Origin: Natronospirillum operosum
Lineage (GTDB): Bacteria > Pseudomonadota > Gammaproteobacteria > Pseudomonadales > Natronospirillaceae
DNA length: 64,000 nt
NCBI RefSeq assembly: GCF_004768465.1
Contig: NZ_SRMF01000001.1
Coordinates: 1,279,893-1,343,892 of the forward strand
Direction of reading: 5' to 3'
Shown here: positions 34,854 to 43,989 of the stretch, one piece after another
How positions within the stretch are numbered: the stretch's first letter is position 1
How the letters are laid out: every line of letters starts with the position of its first letter
Translations under genes and position numbers: made by a program
The notes under the pieces: generated by a model
What the model was told of the DNA's origin: nothing
Seen by the model: only the letters and a program-made list of their open reading frames with translations
Databases searched by the model: none

Positions 34854-35891
34854 TCAGACCAGAGACTCTGAACCCGCGCCACCCAGTATCAGGTCGCCGG
34901 CATCGGCCATGCGACGCGCAATGGTAAGAATTTCCTTCTGCGCAGCCTCCACATCGGACACCCGTACCGGGCCCATGGCTTCAATATCATCACGCAGCAA
35001 CTCGGAAGCCCGTTTGGACATGTTGCCGAGCACTTTCTCCATCAGGCGGTTGTCGGCACCGCGCAGCGCCACCTTGAGCAGATCCGTGTTGATCTCGCGC
35101 AACAGTGACTGAATACCGCGATCGTCGATATCCACCAGGTTTTCGAACACGAACATGAGCTCCTCGATCTCGGTGCCCAGGTCTTCGTCGATATCCTTGA
35201 TACCGTCCAGCAGCTCGGTTTCGATGCTGCTGTCCAGGAAGTTCATGATCTCGGCAGCCCGCTTCACGCCACCCAGAGCCTGCTGCTGAGCACCGGCGCT
35301 GGAAGCGAACTGTTTCTCCAGAATATCGTTGAGCTCCTGCAGGGCAGCCGGCTGTACCGTATCCAGGGAGGCCACCCGCATCATGATGTCGAGCCGCACC
35401 TTCTCGTTGAAGTGCTGCAGGATTTCCGCCGACTGTTCGCCATCCAGATAGGCGATCACGATGGCCTGAATCTGCGGGTGCTCGTTGCGGATGATGTCGG
35501 CCACCGAACGCGGCTCCATCCACTTGAGGGTATCCAGACCGGTGGTGTTGCCGCCGAGCAGAATGCGGTCGATCAGGCCGGTCGCCTTGTCGGCGCCCAG
35601 GGCCTGCGTCAGCATGGCACGAATGTATTCATCCGAGCCCACGCCCAGACTGGTACGCCCGCCGACTTCGTCCAGAAACAGCTGTACCACACCTTCGACC
35701 TGCTCCTGCGTGACATCGGACAGCTGTGACATGGCGGTACCGACCCGCTGCACCTCTTTCGGCCCCATGTGCTTGAGCACCTCGGCAGCGTCGCTTTCAC
35801 CCAGCGTCATCAGCAGGATGGCGGCCTGGTCGAGCTTGCGCACGCCATCCAGTGCCTTGCGGTTGTCATTGGCCAGATTCTGCTCAGTCAT
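34854..35891 (-). CDS. fliG: Flagellar motor switch protein FliG
   Basis: FliG is the torque-bearing C-ring protein. The 345-residue product has the N-terminal FliF-binding region, the EHPQ-type motif in IIRNEHPQIQAIVIAYLDG (near residue 134), and the C-terminal domain with the charged motor helix (RDDIEAMGPVRVSDVE). It overlaps the fliF stop by 8 bases. Length is normal for the family. Confidence 0.96.
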   Translation of the reverse strand: MTEQNLANDNRKALDGVRKLDQAAILLMTLGESDAAEVLKHMGPKEVQRVGTAMSQLSDVTQEQVEGVVQLFLDEVGGRTSLGVGSDEYIRAMLTQALGADKATGLIDRILLGGNTTGLDTLKWMEPRSVADIIRNEHPQIQAIVIAYLDGEQSAEILQHFNEKVRLDIMMRVASLDTVQPAALQELNDILEKQFASSAGAQQQALGGVKRAAEIMNFLDSSIETELLDGIKDIDEDLGTEIEELMFVFENLVDIDDRGIQSLLREINTDLLKVALRGADNRLMEKVLGNMSKRASELLRDDIEAMGPVRVSDVEAAQKEILTIARRMADAGDLILGGAGSESLV

Positions 35892-37647
35892 CGCTCATGA
35901 TCCACTTCTTCATCAGTACCGAGACCTTGCCCGGGTCTTCGGCGATCAGGCCGCGCAGGGCCTCCAGTTGCTTGTCAAAGCTCTCGGACGGCCCTGGCAG
36001 CAGATACTCATCGGACACGCTCAGGGTCACCTTGTCATCCGAAATGGCATCTTCGTCGATATCCAGCGCATCCAGCGCCGCATCATCGTCCACCTCGTCT
36101 TCCGCCTGTGCCATCAGGTTGCGTACCGCCGGCCGGACCACACCGAAGATGAGGATCAGCAGGAAGATGCCACCCAGCACGTAGCGCATGATTTCCCAGA
36201 ACCAGGGCTCGCGCCAGAACGGCGGCTCTTCGATCACCTCTTCCGGGGCCATGAACGCGGAGTTGATCACGTTGACACTGTCTCCGCGCGCCGCATCAAA
36301 ACCCACTGCATCCTGTACCAGAATGCGCAGCCGGTTCAGTTCTTCCTCGGTCCAGGGCACGCGTTCGACTTCACCGTTGGCGTTGACCTGGCGCATGTCA
36401 TCGACCGCCACAGCCACCGTCAGGCGACGCAGACGCCCTACCTGTTGTTGAGTGTAGCTCAGGGTGCGATCAACTTCATAATTCCGCGTCGATTCCGAGC
36501 GCTGTGTCTGTGGCGGCGGGTTGATCGGGTTGCCGTCTTCATCTACCTCTTCCGGTGCTTCGGCGTCCCCCGGCGGCTGATTGGTCAGCGCGCCCGGAAT
36601 ACCACCATCGGCCTGCCCGATGGTCGTTTCATCCAGCAATTGCTCACTGCGCAAGGCGATCAGATCGGGGTTGTACAGCTCTTCGGCCTGCTCGATACGG
36701 GTGAAATCCACATCCGCCGACACCTGCGCCTGGAAACCCTCGTTGCCGATCACCCGTTCCAGAATGCCGTGAATGCGCCGCTGCAGGTTGTCTTCCACCC
36801 GCCGCGCAAACTGGAACTGGCGGTCGGTTTCCTGATCCGAGGCGTCCATTTCCAGATCACTGAGCAGACGGCCACGTTGATCGATCACACTGACCTGGCC
36901 GGAATCCATCTGCGGCACGCTGTTGGCGACCAGATTGACGATGGCCTTGACCTGATCACGTTCCAGGGCCGTGCCACCATGCAGATCCACAAACACACTG
37001 GCGGAACCCTGCCGTACATCGCGCACAAAGACGCTGCGCTCCGGAATAGCCAGATGAATGCGGGCGCTGCGCACCTGATTCATCGACATCACGGTACGCG
37101 CCAGCTCGCCCTCCAGGGCGCGCCGGTAGCGGGCCGTCTCCATGAACTGACTGGTGCCCAGACCACCGGCATCATCCAGCAATTCCATACCAACCGTCTG
37201 ATCAGTACTCAGGCCGGCACGAGCCACCGCCAGCCGGGCATCATGCAGTTGGCTGTCGCGGACCAGTATCAGGCCGGAATTGGGATCGATATTGAAATCC
37301 ACGCGGGCTTCGGACAGCACATCCAGTACATCACGCACTTCATAGCTGTCATGCGCGCTCATCAGGGGCCGGTAGTTGGTACCCTGGGTCCACAGCACTG
37401 CCGCAAAACCCAGCGCCACCGCCGCCGCCAGCGCCACCATCAACCAGAGCTGACGCATCATGGTCAGGCGCTGAAAGCCTGCAATCAGCGGATGCGGTTT
37501 CTTGTGCTCGGTGTTGAAACCACCGCGCTCATTGACCGAACTGGTGTTGGCGACCGCATCCCGGCTGGAACTCTCCTGACTCTGACCACTGGTTGTGGCC
37601 GGAGCATTCGAGGTGCCGGTGCTGGGCGCCGCAGGTACATTTTCCAT
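35884..37647 (-). CDS. fliF: Flagellar MS-ring protein FliF
   Basis: FliF builds the MS ring in the inner membrane. The 587-residue product has a disordered N-terminus, a first membrane helix (about residues 62-85), the large periplasmic ring-building domains and a second membrane helix (YVLGGIFLLILIFGVV, near residue 490). It ends in the acidic FliG-binding tail, which includes SFDKQLEALRGLIAEDPGKV split near residue 555. It follows fliE by 49 bases. Confidence 0.96.
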   Translation of the reverse strand: MENVPAAPSTGTSNAPATTSGQSQESSSRDAVANTSSVNERGGFNTEHKKPHPLIAGFQRLTMMRQLWLMVALAAAVALGFAAVLWTQGTNYRPLMSAHDSYEVRDVLDVLSEARVDFNIDPNSGLILVRDSQLHDARLAVARAGLSTDQTVGMELLDDAGGLGTSQFMETARYRRALEGELARTVMSMNQVRSARIHLAIPERSVFVRDVRQGSASVFVDLHGGTALERDQVKAIVNLVANSVPQMDSGQVSVIDQRGRLLSDLEMDASDQETDRQFQFARRVEDNLQRRIHGILERVIGNEGFQAQVSADVDFTRIEQAEELYNPDLIALRSEQLLDETTIGQADGGIPGALTNQPPGDAEAPEEVDEDGNPINPPPQTQRSESTRNYEVDRTLSYTQQQVGRLRRLTVAVAVDDMRQVNANGEVERVPWTEEELNRLRILVQDAVGFDAARGDSVNVINSAFMAPEEVIEEPPFWREPWFWEIMRYVLGGIFLLILIFGVVRPAVRNLMAQAEDEVDDDAALDALDIDEDAISDDKVTLSVSDEYLLPGPSESFDKQLEALRGLIAEDPGKVSVLMKKWIMSDD

Positions 37648-37696
37648 CAGGCTGAATTCTCCGGATTGGTGTCAGCAGTCATCCTCAGGCCAGCCA

Positions 37697-38137
37697 TCAG
37701 ACCGGCATATTCATGATTTCCTTGTAAGCTTCCAGCAGCCGGTTACGCACCTGCGTGGTCGCCTCAAAACTCACCTGGGCCTTGTTGGCCGCGATCATGA
37801 CGTCCGGCAGGTCAACGCCCGGCACACCCTGTTCATAGGCTGTGCGCAGGGTGTTTGCGGTCTGCTGACTCTGATTCACGGTATCGATGGCGCTCTTGAA
37901 CATCTCGGCAAAGCGCGGCGCATCCTGCATCGAGCCGGTCGGTGCCTGGCCTTCCACCCGCGGCATGCCGGGGGCTGCATCCTGTGCTACCGACCCGATG
38001 CCCTGCGGCCGCTGAGTCTGAGGCTGCACCGCATCGGGACGTGGCATCTGCTGCGGCTGGTTCTGCACCTGCATCTGCGATCGCATCTGGCGCATCTGGC
38101 TGAGCACGCTCTGCACATCGGCTCGATTGTTGATCAT
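37697..38137 (-). CDS. fliE: Flagellar hook-basal body junction protein FliE
   Basis: FliE joins the rod to the MS ring. The 146-residue product has the conserved C-terminal part (FAEMFKSAIDTVNQSQQTAN, then GVPGVDLPDVMIAANKAQVSFEATTQVRNRLLEAYKEIM over residues about 105-143). Its N-terminal third is a Gln/Met-rich extension, making it longer than the usual 105-110 residues. It is the first gene of fliEFGHIJ, behind a sigma-54 promoter. Confidence 0.94.
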   Translation of the reverse strand: MINNRADVQSVLSQMRQMRSQMQVQNQPQQMPRPDAVQPQTQRPQGIGSVAQDAAPGMPRVEGQAPTGSMQDAPRFAEMFKSAIDTVNQSQQTANTLRTAYEQGVPGVDLPDVMIAANKAQVSFEATTQVRNRLLEAYKEIMNMPV

Positions 38138-38139
38138 GG

Positions 38140-38210
38140 CCCCTACCTCTTCGGACAGCGACAGCAGTCGCCCTCACTGTCAATTTTCTGTTATTCATTT
38201 CAGGTAGGGG
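38140..38210 (-). promoter_or_regulatory. Inverted repeat across the fliE leader, 3' arm over the ribosome site
   Basis: CCCCTACCT at 38140-38148 and AGGTAGGGG at 38202-38210 are perfect nine-base complements. The arm next to fliE includes its ribosome binding site, two bases from the ATG. The other arm covers the predicted sigma-54 start site (near 38206), so a transcript from that promoter would hold only part of it. It could act as a DNA site or on a longer transcript. Confidence 0.5.
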
Positions 38211-38216
38211 ATACCT

Positions 38217-38232
38217 TGCAACATTGAGGCCA
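38217..38232 (-). promoter_or_regulatory. Sigma-54 promoter of fliE
   Basis: The minus strand reads TGGCCTCAATGTTGCA, with GG and GC spaced exactly as in TGGCACG-N4-TTGCA and a perfect TTGCA. It lies 80 bases before the fliE start. A GTCAAT word, the half-site of FleQ boxes, is in the leader at about 38179-38184, consistent with FleQ binding downstream of the start as in Pseudomonas fliE. Confidence 0.8.
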
Positions 38233-38390
38233 GTTATTGCCGCCCGGCAAGGCGTTGCCTCTGACAGGCGGGAAAAAAGTACGTCAAGTGGTTGCCCGGG
38301 CGGGCCGTCGGCCCTAGAGTGCGGCTCTGTAGTTGCCGAGCATGCGTTTGTGCTCTCTCACTCATGCTTTCTATCCGGAGTTGCCCGACA

Positions 38391-39089
38391 GTGCTCAAGA
38401 CCCGTCATCTGTTTGTGCTGGGCCGCCACCGCCGGCCTTGGCCTGCTGTCACTTTTCTGACTGTTCTGCTGGCGAGCCCGGTCGGTGCCAATTCGCTGTC
38501 CACTGCCTTCAACGAAGAGGGCCGCTGGGACCCCAGACTCCATCTGCATGGCGGCGTACAGGTGATCGACCGGCCGCAGCGCCCGGAAGACCTGGATGCC
38601 TACTATCTGGAACTGAATTCCGCCCTGTCTCACCGGGACCTGTCGGCAGTCAGCCTGCTGCTGGACCTGCGCGGTGAAAGCCTGACCAGTGTCAGCGGCG
38701 AAGACCGGAGCACCGGGCTGTTTGCCCATCTGCGGCCCGGCATCGGGCTCACCGCCCCGCTGACCAGCAACTTCCACCTGTACGGCGAAGCCAAACTGAA
38801 CAGCACGCTGGAATGGTACAGCCTCAACGGTGAGCAGGGTGAGGACTACCCCGCACACTACAATACGGCGCTCTATGAAGTCGGGTTTGCCGACAACTAC
38901 CGGGGGGCTTACTGGCGTCTGGGCATGGCCTGGAGCGGCCATGCCGAGCGCGCCGACCGCCAGCCGTGGCAGCTGCGGGGGCACGTCCATGTGGTCGACC
39001 ACTGGGACGAGAGCGCCTGGTCCTGGGGTGTCAACGGGCGCCTGGCGCCCGACTACTTCTCCATGGGCCTGAGCCTGAGCTTCTTCTGA
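38391..39089 (+). CDS. Exported, probably outer-membrane barrel protein of unknown function
   Basis: The 232-residue product has a basic N-terminus followed by a hydrophobic stretch and a likely cleavage site after SPVGA. The mature part alternates aromatic and polar residues and ends in LSLSFF, a terminal phenylalanine typical of outer-membrane barrels. I do not recognise the family. GTG at 38391 has GGAG ten bases upstream and gives a compact signal peptide; ATG at 38364 has no ribosome site. It is inserted, opposite in direction, between fliE and fleR. Its stop abuts the fleR stop with no gap (TGATCA, 39087-39092). Confidence 0.72.
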   Translation: MLKTRHLFVLGRHRRPWPAVTFLTVLLASPVGANSLSTAFNEEGRWDPRLHLHGGVQVIDRPQRPEDLDAYYLELNSALSHRDLSAVSLLLDLRGESLTSVSGEDRSTGLFAHLRPGIGLTAPLTSNFHLYGEAKLNSTLEWYSLNGEQGEDYPAHYNTALYEVGFADNYRGAYWRLGMAWSGHAERADRQPWQLRGHVHVVDHWDESAWSWGVNGRLAPDYFSMGLSLSFF

Positions 39090-40457
39090 TCAGGCCATGG
39101 CCGCATCGACATCCACACCCATTTCGCGCAGCCGCGCCATCTTGTAACGCAGGGTGCGCGGGCTGATGCCCAGATTCTCGGCCGCCTGCTTCTTGCGCCC
39201 ACGCGCCGCGCGCAGCGCATCCACAATCAGCTGATACTCGTGCTGTTTCACCCCTGCCGTCAGCATATTGTCGCTGGCCAGGTTCTGGCTCGGCTCGGTG
39301 GCCCGGGTGTCCTGATCAATCAGATGCTCACCTGACAGGCCCAGATCATACTCGGTGATCACCTGCCCCTGCTGCAGAATCAGGGCCCGCTGGATGGCAT
39401 TGTCCATTTCCCGGATGTTGCCCGGCCACGGGTGCCGCAGCAGCGCCATGCGTGCTGACTCGTCCAGCTGCACCGGCGCCTTGTGCATGCGGTCGGCATG
39501 CAGGCCGATCAGCCGTTCGGCCAGCGGAATGATATCCGCCGAACGCTCGCGCAGCGGACGCCATTGCAGCGGGAACACACTGAGGCGATAGAACAGATCT
39601 TCGCGGAAGCTGCCTGCCTGCACACACTGGCGCAGATCCCGGTTGGTGGTGGCCAGCACCCGCACATCCAGTTGGATGGTCTTGCGCCCCCCGATGCGCT
39701 CCACTTCACGCTCCTGCAATACACGCAGCAGCTTGGCCTGCAGGCCGAGGTCCATTTCCGAGATCTCGTCCAGCAGCAGGGTGCCGCCTTCAGCCTGCTC
39801 GAACTTGCCCGGCAGCGACTGAATGGCGCCGGTAAAGGCGCCTTTCTCGTGACCGAACAGGGTGGCTTCCAGCATGTTTTCCGGAATGGCCGCACAGTTG
39901 ATGGCCACAAAGGGCTTGCCGGCCCGGTTGGAGTGCTGATGGACATAGCGTGCCAGCACCTCTTTACCGGTACCGCTTTCGCCGGAGATCATGATGGTGG
40001 AGTCGGTGGGTGCCACCTTGCGTGCCAGCTCCAGCACATGCTGCGAGCTGGGATCGGACGCGACCGGCGCACTGGCATCCTGCGTGATACGACTGCCCAG
40101 ATGACGATCCAGCACATCCAGCAACTGCTGCGGTCGGAACGGCTTGACCAGATAGTCCACCGCGCCCTTCTGCATGGCCTCGACCGCATTGGCCACATCG
40201 CCATAGGCCGTCATCAGCACCACAGGCACCTGCGGAAAATCGCGCCGCAGCTCATCCAGCAACTCATAACCGGACTTGCCCGGCATCCTGACATCACTGA
40301 CCGTCAGCGCAATGGCATGGCGGGCCAGCAGGGGCACTGCGGCTTCTGCCGAGTCGGCCACCACCACCTGATAGTCATGCATTTCCAGGGTGTCGCACAG
40401 AGCATCACGCAGGCTCTGATCATCTTCCACCACCAGTATGGTCGGGTTTGAACTCAT
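39090..40457 (-). CDS. fleR: Sigma-54 response regulator FleR (FlrC)
   Basis: FleR activates the middle flagellar genes such as the flgF unit. The 455-residue product has a receiver domain ([11 protein letters not shown] with the acceptor aspartate near residue 54). Its AAA+ domain has GESGTGKE (Walker A) and the sigma-54-contacting GAFTGA. A Fis-type helix-turn-helix ([21 protein letters not shown]) closes the protein. It overlaps fleS by four bases (ATGA). Confidence 0.95.
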   Translation of the reverse strand: MSSNPTILVVEDDQSLRDALCDTLEMHDYQVVVADSAEAAVPLLARHAIALTVSDVRMPGKSGYELLDELRRDFPQVPVVLMTAYGDVANAVEAMQKGAVDYLVKPFRPQQLLDVLDRHLGSRITQDASAPVASDPSSQHVLELARKVAPTDSTIMISGESGTGKEVLARYVHQHSNRAGKPFVAINCAAIPENMLEATLFGHEKGAFTGAIQSLPGKFEQAEGGTLLLDEISEMDLGLQAKLLRVLQEREVERIGGRKTIQLDVRVLATTNRDLRQCVQAGSFREDLFYRLSVFPLQWRPLRERSADIIPLAERLIGLHADRMHKAPVQLDESARMALLRHPWPGNIREMDNAIQRALILQQGQVITEYDLGLSGEHLIDQDTRATEPSQNLASDNMLTAGVKQHEYQLIVDALRAARGRKKQAAENLGISPRTLRYKMARLREMGVDVDAAMA

Positions 40458-41590
40458 GATGTGGTCTCCGTACAGTCATATTCAGGCAGGATCAGGGTGG
40501 CACAGGCCCCCTGGTCGTTATTGCTCATGGTGAACTGGCCGCCGTGGGCGCGGCTGACCGCCTGCACCACGGCCAGACCGAGGCCGGTACCGCTGGCCTT
40601 GGTGGTCACAAAGGGTTCGCCCAGCTGGCGCATGATATTGCCGGGCACACCCGGGCCGTTGTCCTGCAGTTGCAGCCGGATGGTCGAGTGTTCGCGGGTG
40701 ACATGCAGCTTCAACTCGGCATTCTTGCCCACCGATTCGATGGCATTGTTGATCAGGTTGCACAGGGCGCCGACCAGAGTGTCCCGATTGCAGACCACGC
40801 GGGCCGTGGGCACTTCGTCCAGCACAATCAGCTCTGCTTCCTGGCGGTCCAGGGCGGCGGCGCTGGCATGACGCAGATCAGCCAGCAGCTCCGCGATGTA
40901 GACCTTGTCCACCAGTCGCACTTCACCGCGGGCGAATACCAGCATGTCACGCACCTGCTTTTCCAGATGTTCCAGGCGCGACTGTACCTTCTCCGCAAAG
41001 CGCACCCGCTGCGGCTCGGTGAGACCGGTCTGTTGCAGGTTCTCGGTATAGAGCATGGCCGCCGACAGCGGCGTGCGGATCTGATGCGCCAGGCTGGCCA
41101 CCATGCGGCCCACACTGGCCAGACGCTGGTGCTGTGACACCTGGGCCTGCAGGTGACGGGTGGCGGTGAGGTCATTGATCACGACCAGCTGACCCCGGCC
41201 CTCCAGGGCGCAGGTATCCAGGCTGACCAGACGGCCACTGTGCAGGGAAATCTCGTGTCCGTCATGCTCCTGCGGGCGGAATGCCAGTTTTATGACACGC
41301 CCCCAGGGCTGACCGACGAGACGCGGCAGCTCCGGATGGGCCAGCAGCGTCATGGCGGCGGGGTTGGCGATATCGATACGGCCACGCGGGTTGATCACGA
41401 TCACCCCGGTGGGCAGGATGCGCAGCAGACCTTCGAGCTGGTCCGCCAGTTGCTCCTTTTCCTGCAGCTCGCGCATGCGCTGCGCACTCAGGGCGCTGAT
41501 TTCGCCATTGAGTGCGGCGACTTCGCGGGCGAAGTCCTCAGCGGTACGATCTGTAGCCTGCTGTGTTGCCTGAGCTGCGGTGTAAGACAC
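40454..41590 (-). CDS. fleS: Flagellar sensor kinase FleS (FlrB)
   Basis: FleS phosphorylates FleR. The 378-residue protein has no membrane segment. It has an N-terminal coiled coil, a PAS domain (about 55-145, with GLLRILPTGVIVINPRGRI split there), an H box with the phosphorylated histidine in SLAHQIRTPLSAAM, and the ATPase N and G boxes (LINNAIES, SGTGLGLAVVQ). The start is uncertain: GTG at 41590 has GGA nine bases upstream, and a TTG at 41596 is also open. It follows a sigma-54 promoter. Confidence 0.92.
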   Translation of the reverse strand: MSYTAAQATQQATDRTAEDFAREVAALNGEISALSAQRMRELQEKEQLADQLEGLLRILPTGVIVINPRGRIDIANPAAMTLLAHPELPRLVGQPWGRVIKLAFRPQEHDGHEISLHSGRLVSLDTCALEGRGQLVVINDLTATRHLQAQVSQHQRLASVGRMVASLAHQIRTPLSAAMLYTENLQQTGLTEPQRVRFAEKVQSRLEHLEKQVRDMLVFARGEVRLVDKVYIAELLADLRHASAAALDRQEAELIVLDEVPTARVVCNRDTLVGALCNLINNAIESVGKNAELKLHVTREHSTIRLQLQDNGPGVPGNIMRQLGEPFVTTKASGTGLGLAVVQAVSRAHGGQFTMSNNDQGACATLILPEYDCTETTS

Positions 41591-41631
41591 TGCCAAATTT
41601 CCGTCTTTTTGTCGGGCTTTGACAGTGTCTC

Positions 41632-41647
41632 TGCAAGGGGTGTGCCG
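41632..41647 (-). promoter_or_regulatory. Sigma-54 promoter of fleSR
   Basis: The minus strand reads CGGCACACCCCTTGCA: all consensus places of TGGCACG-N4-TTGCA match except the first and seventh. It sits in the 67 bases between the fleQ stop and the fleS start. Transcription should begin near 41621, followed by a GTCAA word that could be part of a FleQ site. Confidence 0.8.
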
Positions 41648-41657
41648 AATTGTCTGT

Positions 41658-43124
41658 TTACGGTAGGTCGCGCTTCAACAGACCGTATTTGCGCATCTTC
41701 TCGACCAGGGTGGTGCGGCGCAGCTGCAGCTTGTCGGCCGCCCGGGCGACCACATCGTCACAGTCCTCGAGGGCCTGCTTGATCAGCTCCTGCTCCAGTT
41801 CGGTCAGATACTGCTTGAGGTCCATGCCATTGACCGGCAGCAGCGCCTGGGGCTGCAGGCTGGCGTCAAAACCGGCTTCGACCAGATCGGCTGCCAGCGG
41901 GGTCGGCGCCCTTATCGGAATCTCTTCCGGGTCTCCATCCTCGACATGGCGATACTTGGGCGGCAGTTCCTGCACCCCGACCACACTGTAGGGATGCATG
42001 ATCACCAGACGCTCGACCAGATTGGCCAGCTCACGCACATTGCCCGGCCAGTCATGACGGGTCAGCGACATGATGGCAGCCGAATTGAACTGCACCGAGC
42101 CGCGCTTTTCGTTCTCGACCCGCCGAATCAGTTCATTGATCAGCAGCGGGATATCTTCCGAACGCTCGCGCAGTGCCGGCATCTCGATCGGGAACACATG
42201 CAGGCGGTAGTAGAGGTCTTCACGAAAGGAGCCCTCCGCAATCATGTCTTCCAGGTTGCGGTGGGTGGCGGCGATCACGCGCACATTGGCCGTGTAGGTC
42301 TTGTTGCCACCGACCCGTTCGAAGGTGTTCTCCTGCAGTACCCGCAGCAGTTTCACCTGCATCGACAGCGGCATGTCGCCTATTTCATCCAGAAACAGCG
42401 TGCCGCCTTCGGCCAGCTCGAAGCGCCCGGCGCGCGCCGTGATGGCGCCGGTAAAGGCCCCCTTCTCGTGGCCAAACAGTTCGCTTTCCAGCAGTTCGCC
42501 CGGAATGGCGCCACAGTTGACCGGCACAAAGGGCTCGTCCTTGCGATTGCTGTGATAGTGCAGATTGCGCGCCACCACCTCCTTGCCGGTACCGGACTCA
42601 CCCAGAATCAGCACCGTCACATCCTTGTCGGCCACCTGGGCCATCATCTCGCGCACATGCTGCACACTGCGCGAGCTGCCCACCAGACTGCGAAACAGCT
42701 TGGTGTCACGCTGCTGCTGACGGGAGCGGCCCAGCTCATACTGTTCACGGTACATCTGGCACCGGTGCATGGCATCAATCAGGCGATTGTAGGTGGTTGG
42801 CCAGGTCAGATTGCCCAGCACCGTATTGCGGTGCTCTTCAGCCAGGGTTTCCGGTGCAATGGGGTTATCAAGGGTGATGATGGGCAGGCCGCGATTCCAG
42901 GCAAAGATCTCGCTGACCATCTCGGCGGTCGGGCGTTTGGTACGACCCAGTATGATGCCACCAAAACCCATGGGGCTTGTTTCCAGATGCTCCTCTGCGT
43001 GACGTTGCCAGTCAGTGCTGGCCAGCGTCAAAGTCTCATCCTGGAGAAAATTGAAAATCAGACTGACTTCCTCGCGGGCGGATGGATCATCCAGCAACAC
43101 GAGAAACTTGTTTTCTTGCCACAT
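41658..43124 (-). CDS. fleQ: Flagellar master regulator FleQ
   Basis: FleQ is the sigma-54 activator at the top of the flagellar cascade and a c-di-GMP sensor in Pseudomonas. The 488-residue product has a degenerate receiver-like REC domain, the [10 protein letters not shown] stretch that forms part of the c-di-GMP site, an AAA+ domain with GESGTGKE and GAFTGA, and a Fis-type DNA-binding end ([20 protein letters not shown]). ATG at 43124 (MWQENKFL) matches the family start; nine extra upstream codons are not conserved. It has its own promoter region. Confidence 0.95.
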   Translation of the reverse strand: MWQENKFLVLLDDPSAREEVSLIFNFLQDETLTLASTDWQRHAEEHLETSPMGFGGIILGRTKRPTAEMVSEIFAWNRGLPIITLDNPIAPETLAEEHRNTVLGNLTWPTTYNRLIDAMHRCQMYREQYELGRSRQQQRDTKLFRSLVGSSRSVQHVREMMAQVADKDVTVLILGESGTGKEVVARNLHYHSNRKDEPFVPVNCGAIPGELLESELFGHEKGAFTGAITARAGRFELAEGGTLFLDEIGDMPLSMQVKLLRVLQENTFERVGGNKTYTANVRVIAATHRNLEDMIAEGSFREDLYYRLHVFPIEMPALRERSEDIPLLINELIRRVENEKRGSVQFNSAAIMSLTRHDWPGNVRELANLVERLVIMHPYSVVGVQELPPKYRHVEDGDPEEIPIRAPTPLAADLVEAGFDASLQPQALLPVNGMDLKQYLTELEQELIKQALEDCDDVVARAADKLQLRRTTLVEKMRKYGLLKRDLP

Positions 43125-43179
43125 GCGATGCCGCTTCCTGTTCGCTGCCAATACTGCGCGGAGGCGCTTTCCTACTCAG

Positions 43180-43207
43180 GTTGTAGCATGATTGTGATTG
43201 GAGTCAA
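43180..43207 (-). promoter_or_regulatory. Candidate sigma-70 promoter of fleQ
   Basis: On the minus strand TTGACT (43202-43207) and TACAAC (43180-43185) are 16 bases apart, in an AT-rich island that stands out from its GC-rich surroundings. A second TTGACA lies 10 bases further upstream. FleQ in P. aeruginosa is also driven by sigma-70. Confidence 0.45.
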
Positions 43208-43208
43208 A
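43193..43208. promoter_or_regulatory. Vfr/CRP-like operator over the fleQ -35 box
   Basis: TGTGATTGGAGTCAAA matches the CRP/Vfr consensus TGTGA-N6-TCACA at eight of ten places and covers the candidate -35 box of fleQ. Vfr represses fleQ in P. aeruginosa from its promoter, so the position fits a repressor site. The match was found by eye. Confidence 0.45.
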
Positions 43209-43246
43209 TATTTGTCAATATTTTTATGGGGAAGGCGACGGAATGT

Positions 43247-43585
43247 TTATTTTTTATACACTGCGTGGCTGACTGCAGCGCTGCGTTCCTGGCGCAGATC
43301 GTCCTCTTTTTGACGCAGGTGGGTATCCAGTGCCCTGGCTTGCGCCAGTGCCTTGTGCAGAAACTCGATCAGTGCCTGCAGGCGGATATCGACCTTTTCG
43401 CTGGCAAAGCCCGCCGCCATGGCCAGGTTGAGTTCGCCCGCCACGGCATCCAGCTCGCGCGCAACCTCGCCAAGCTGGTGCCAGTCCTGCCCTGCCATGG
43501 CCGCGCGCGCCTGCTCATGGCAGGCCTCGAGACGCAGCAGGAAAACCGCTTCCGAGGCGGGTTCTGAGCGCAGCCGGGCGTTCAC
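43247..43585 (-). CDS. fliT: Flagellar export chaperone FliT-like
   Basis: A 112-residue helical protein rich in Ala, Glu and Arg, with the four-helix pattern of FliT chaperones that guard the FliD cap protein. Similarity in this family is low, so the call leans on position directly after fliS. Its start overlaps the fliS stop by four bases (ATGA, 43582-43585). It is followed by the AT-rich fleQ promoter region. The fliD partner gene is not adjacent. Confidence 0.75.
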   Translation of the reverse strand: MNARLRSEPASEAVFLLRLEACHEQARAAMAGQDWHQLGEVARELDAVAGELNLAMAAGFASEKVDIRLQALIEFLHKALAQARALDTHLRQKEDDLRQERSAAVSHAVYKK

Positions 43586-43989
43586 TGTCCGCTCCGGGCC
43601 ATTTCCTGCAGAGCTTCGTCGCGAATACCATCCCAGGCGTCCTTGATCTCGGTCAGCAGCCGGATCACCTCATCGACAATCTCCGCATCATTCTTGACGT
43701 TGGCTTCGAACAGCCGCCGCGTCATGTAGTCATACAGGCGCTCCAGATTGGCCGCCACCTCGCCGGCGTCCATGTTCAGACTCTCCTGCAGGCCGGAGAT
43801 AATCTTGATCGCCGAATTGAGCATCTTGTTGCGCTGCTCTATCTCGTTGCGCTCTATATGACCCCGGGCAGCGGCCATACGGTCCAGAGCGCCATCAATC
43901 AGCAACTGGATCAGGCGGTGTGGATCTGCGTCCATGACACCGGTCTGGTTGCCCACTGTCTGGTACTGCTTGGCGGCACGTGCATACAT
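43582..43989 (-). CDS. fliS: Flagellin export chaperone FliS
   Basis: FliS holds flagellin before export. The 135-residue product starts MYARAAKQYQ and has DPHRLIQLLIDGALDRM and LNSAIKIISGLQESLNMDAGGEVA-like family sequence in the middle, and normal length. GAGG eight bases upstream fixes ATG at 43989; a longer open frame back to 44130 is rejected. In Pseudomonas this gene follows fliC-flaG-fliD; here it opens its unit and faces a plus-strand gene instead. Confidence 0.93.
   Translation of the reverse strand: MYARAAKQYQTVGNQTGVMDADPHRLIQLLIDGALDRMAAARGHIERNEIEQRNKMLNSAIKIISGLQESLNMDAGEVAANLERLYDYMTRRLFEANVKNDAEIVDEVIRLLTEIKDAWDGIRDEALQEMARSGQ

Noticed and set aside
38286-38312. Sigma-28 promoter for the plus-strand exported gene (TCAAGT ... 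GCCGTCG)
   Set aside because: Spacing is 14 bases and the -10 word lacks GATA; the region is better read as a GGGCC/GGCCC hairpin.
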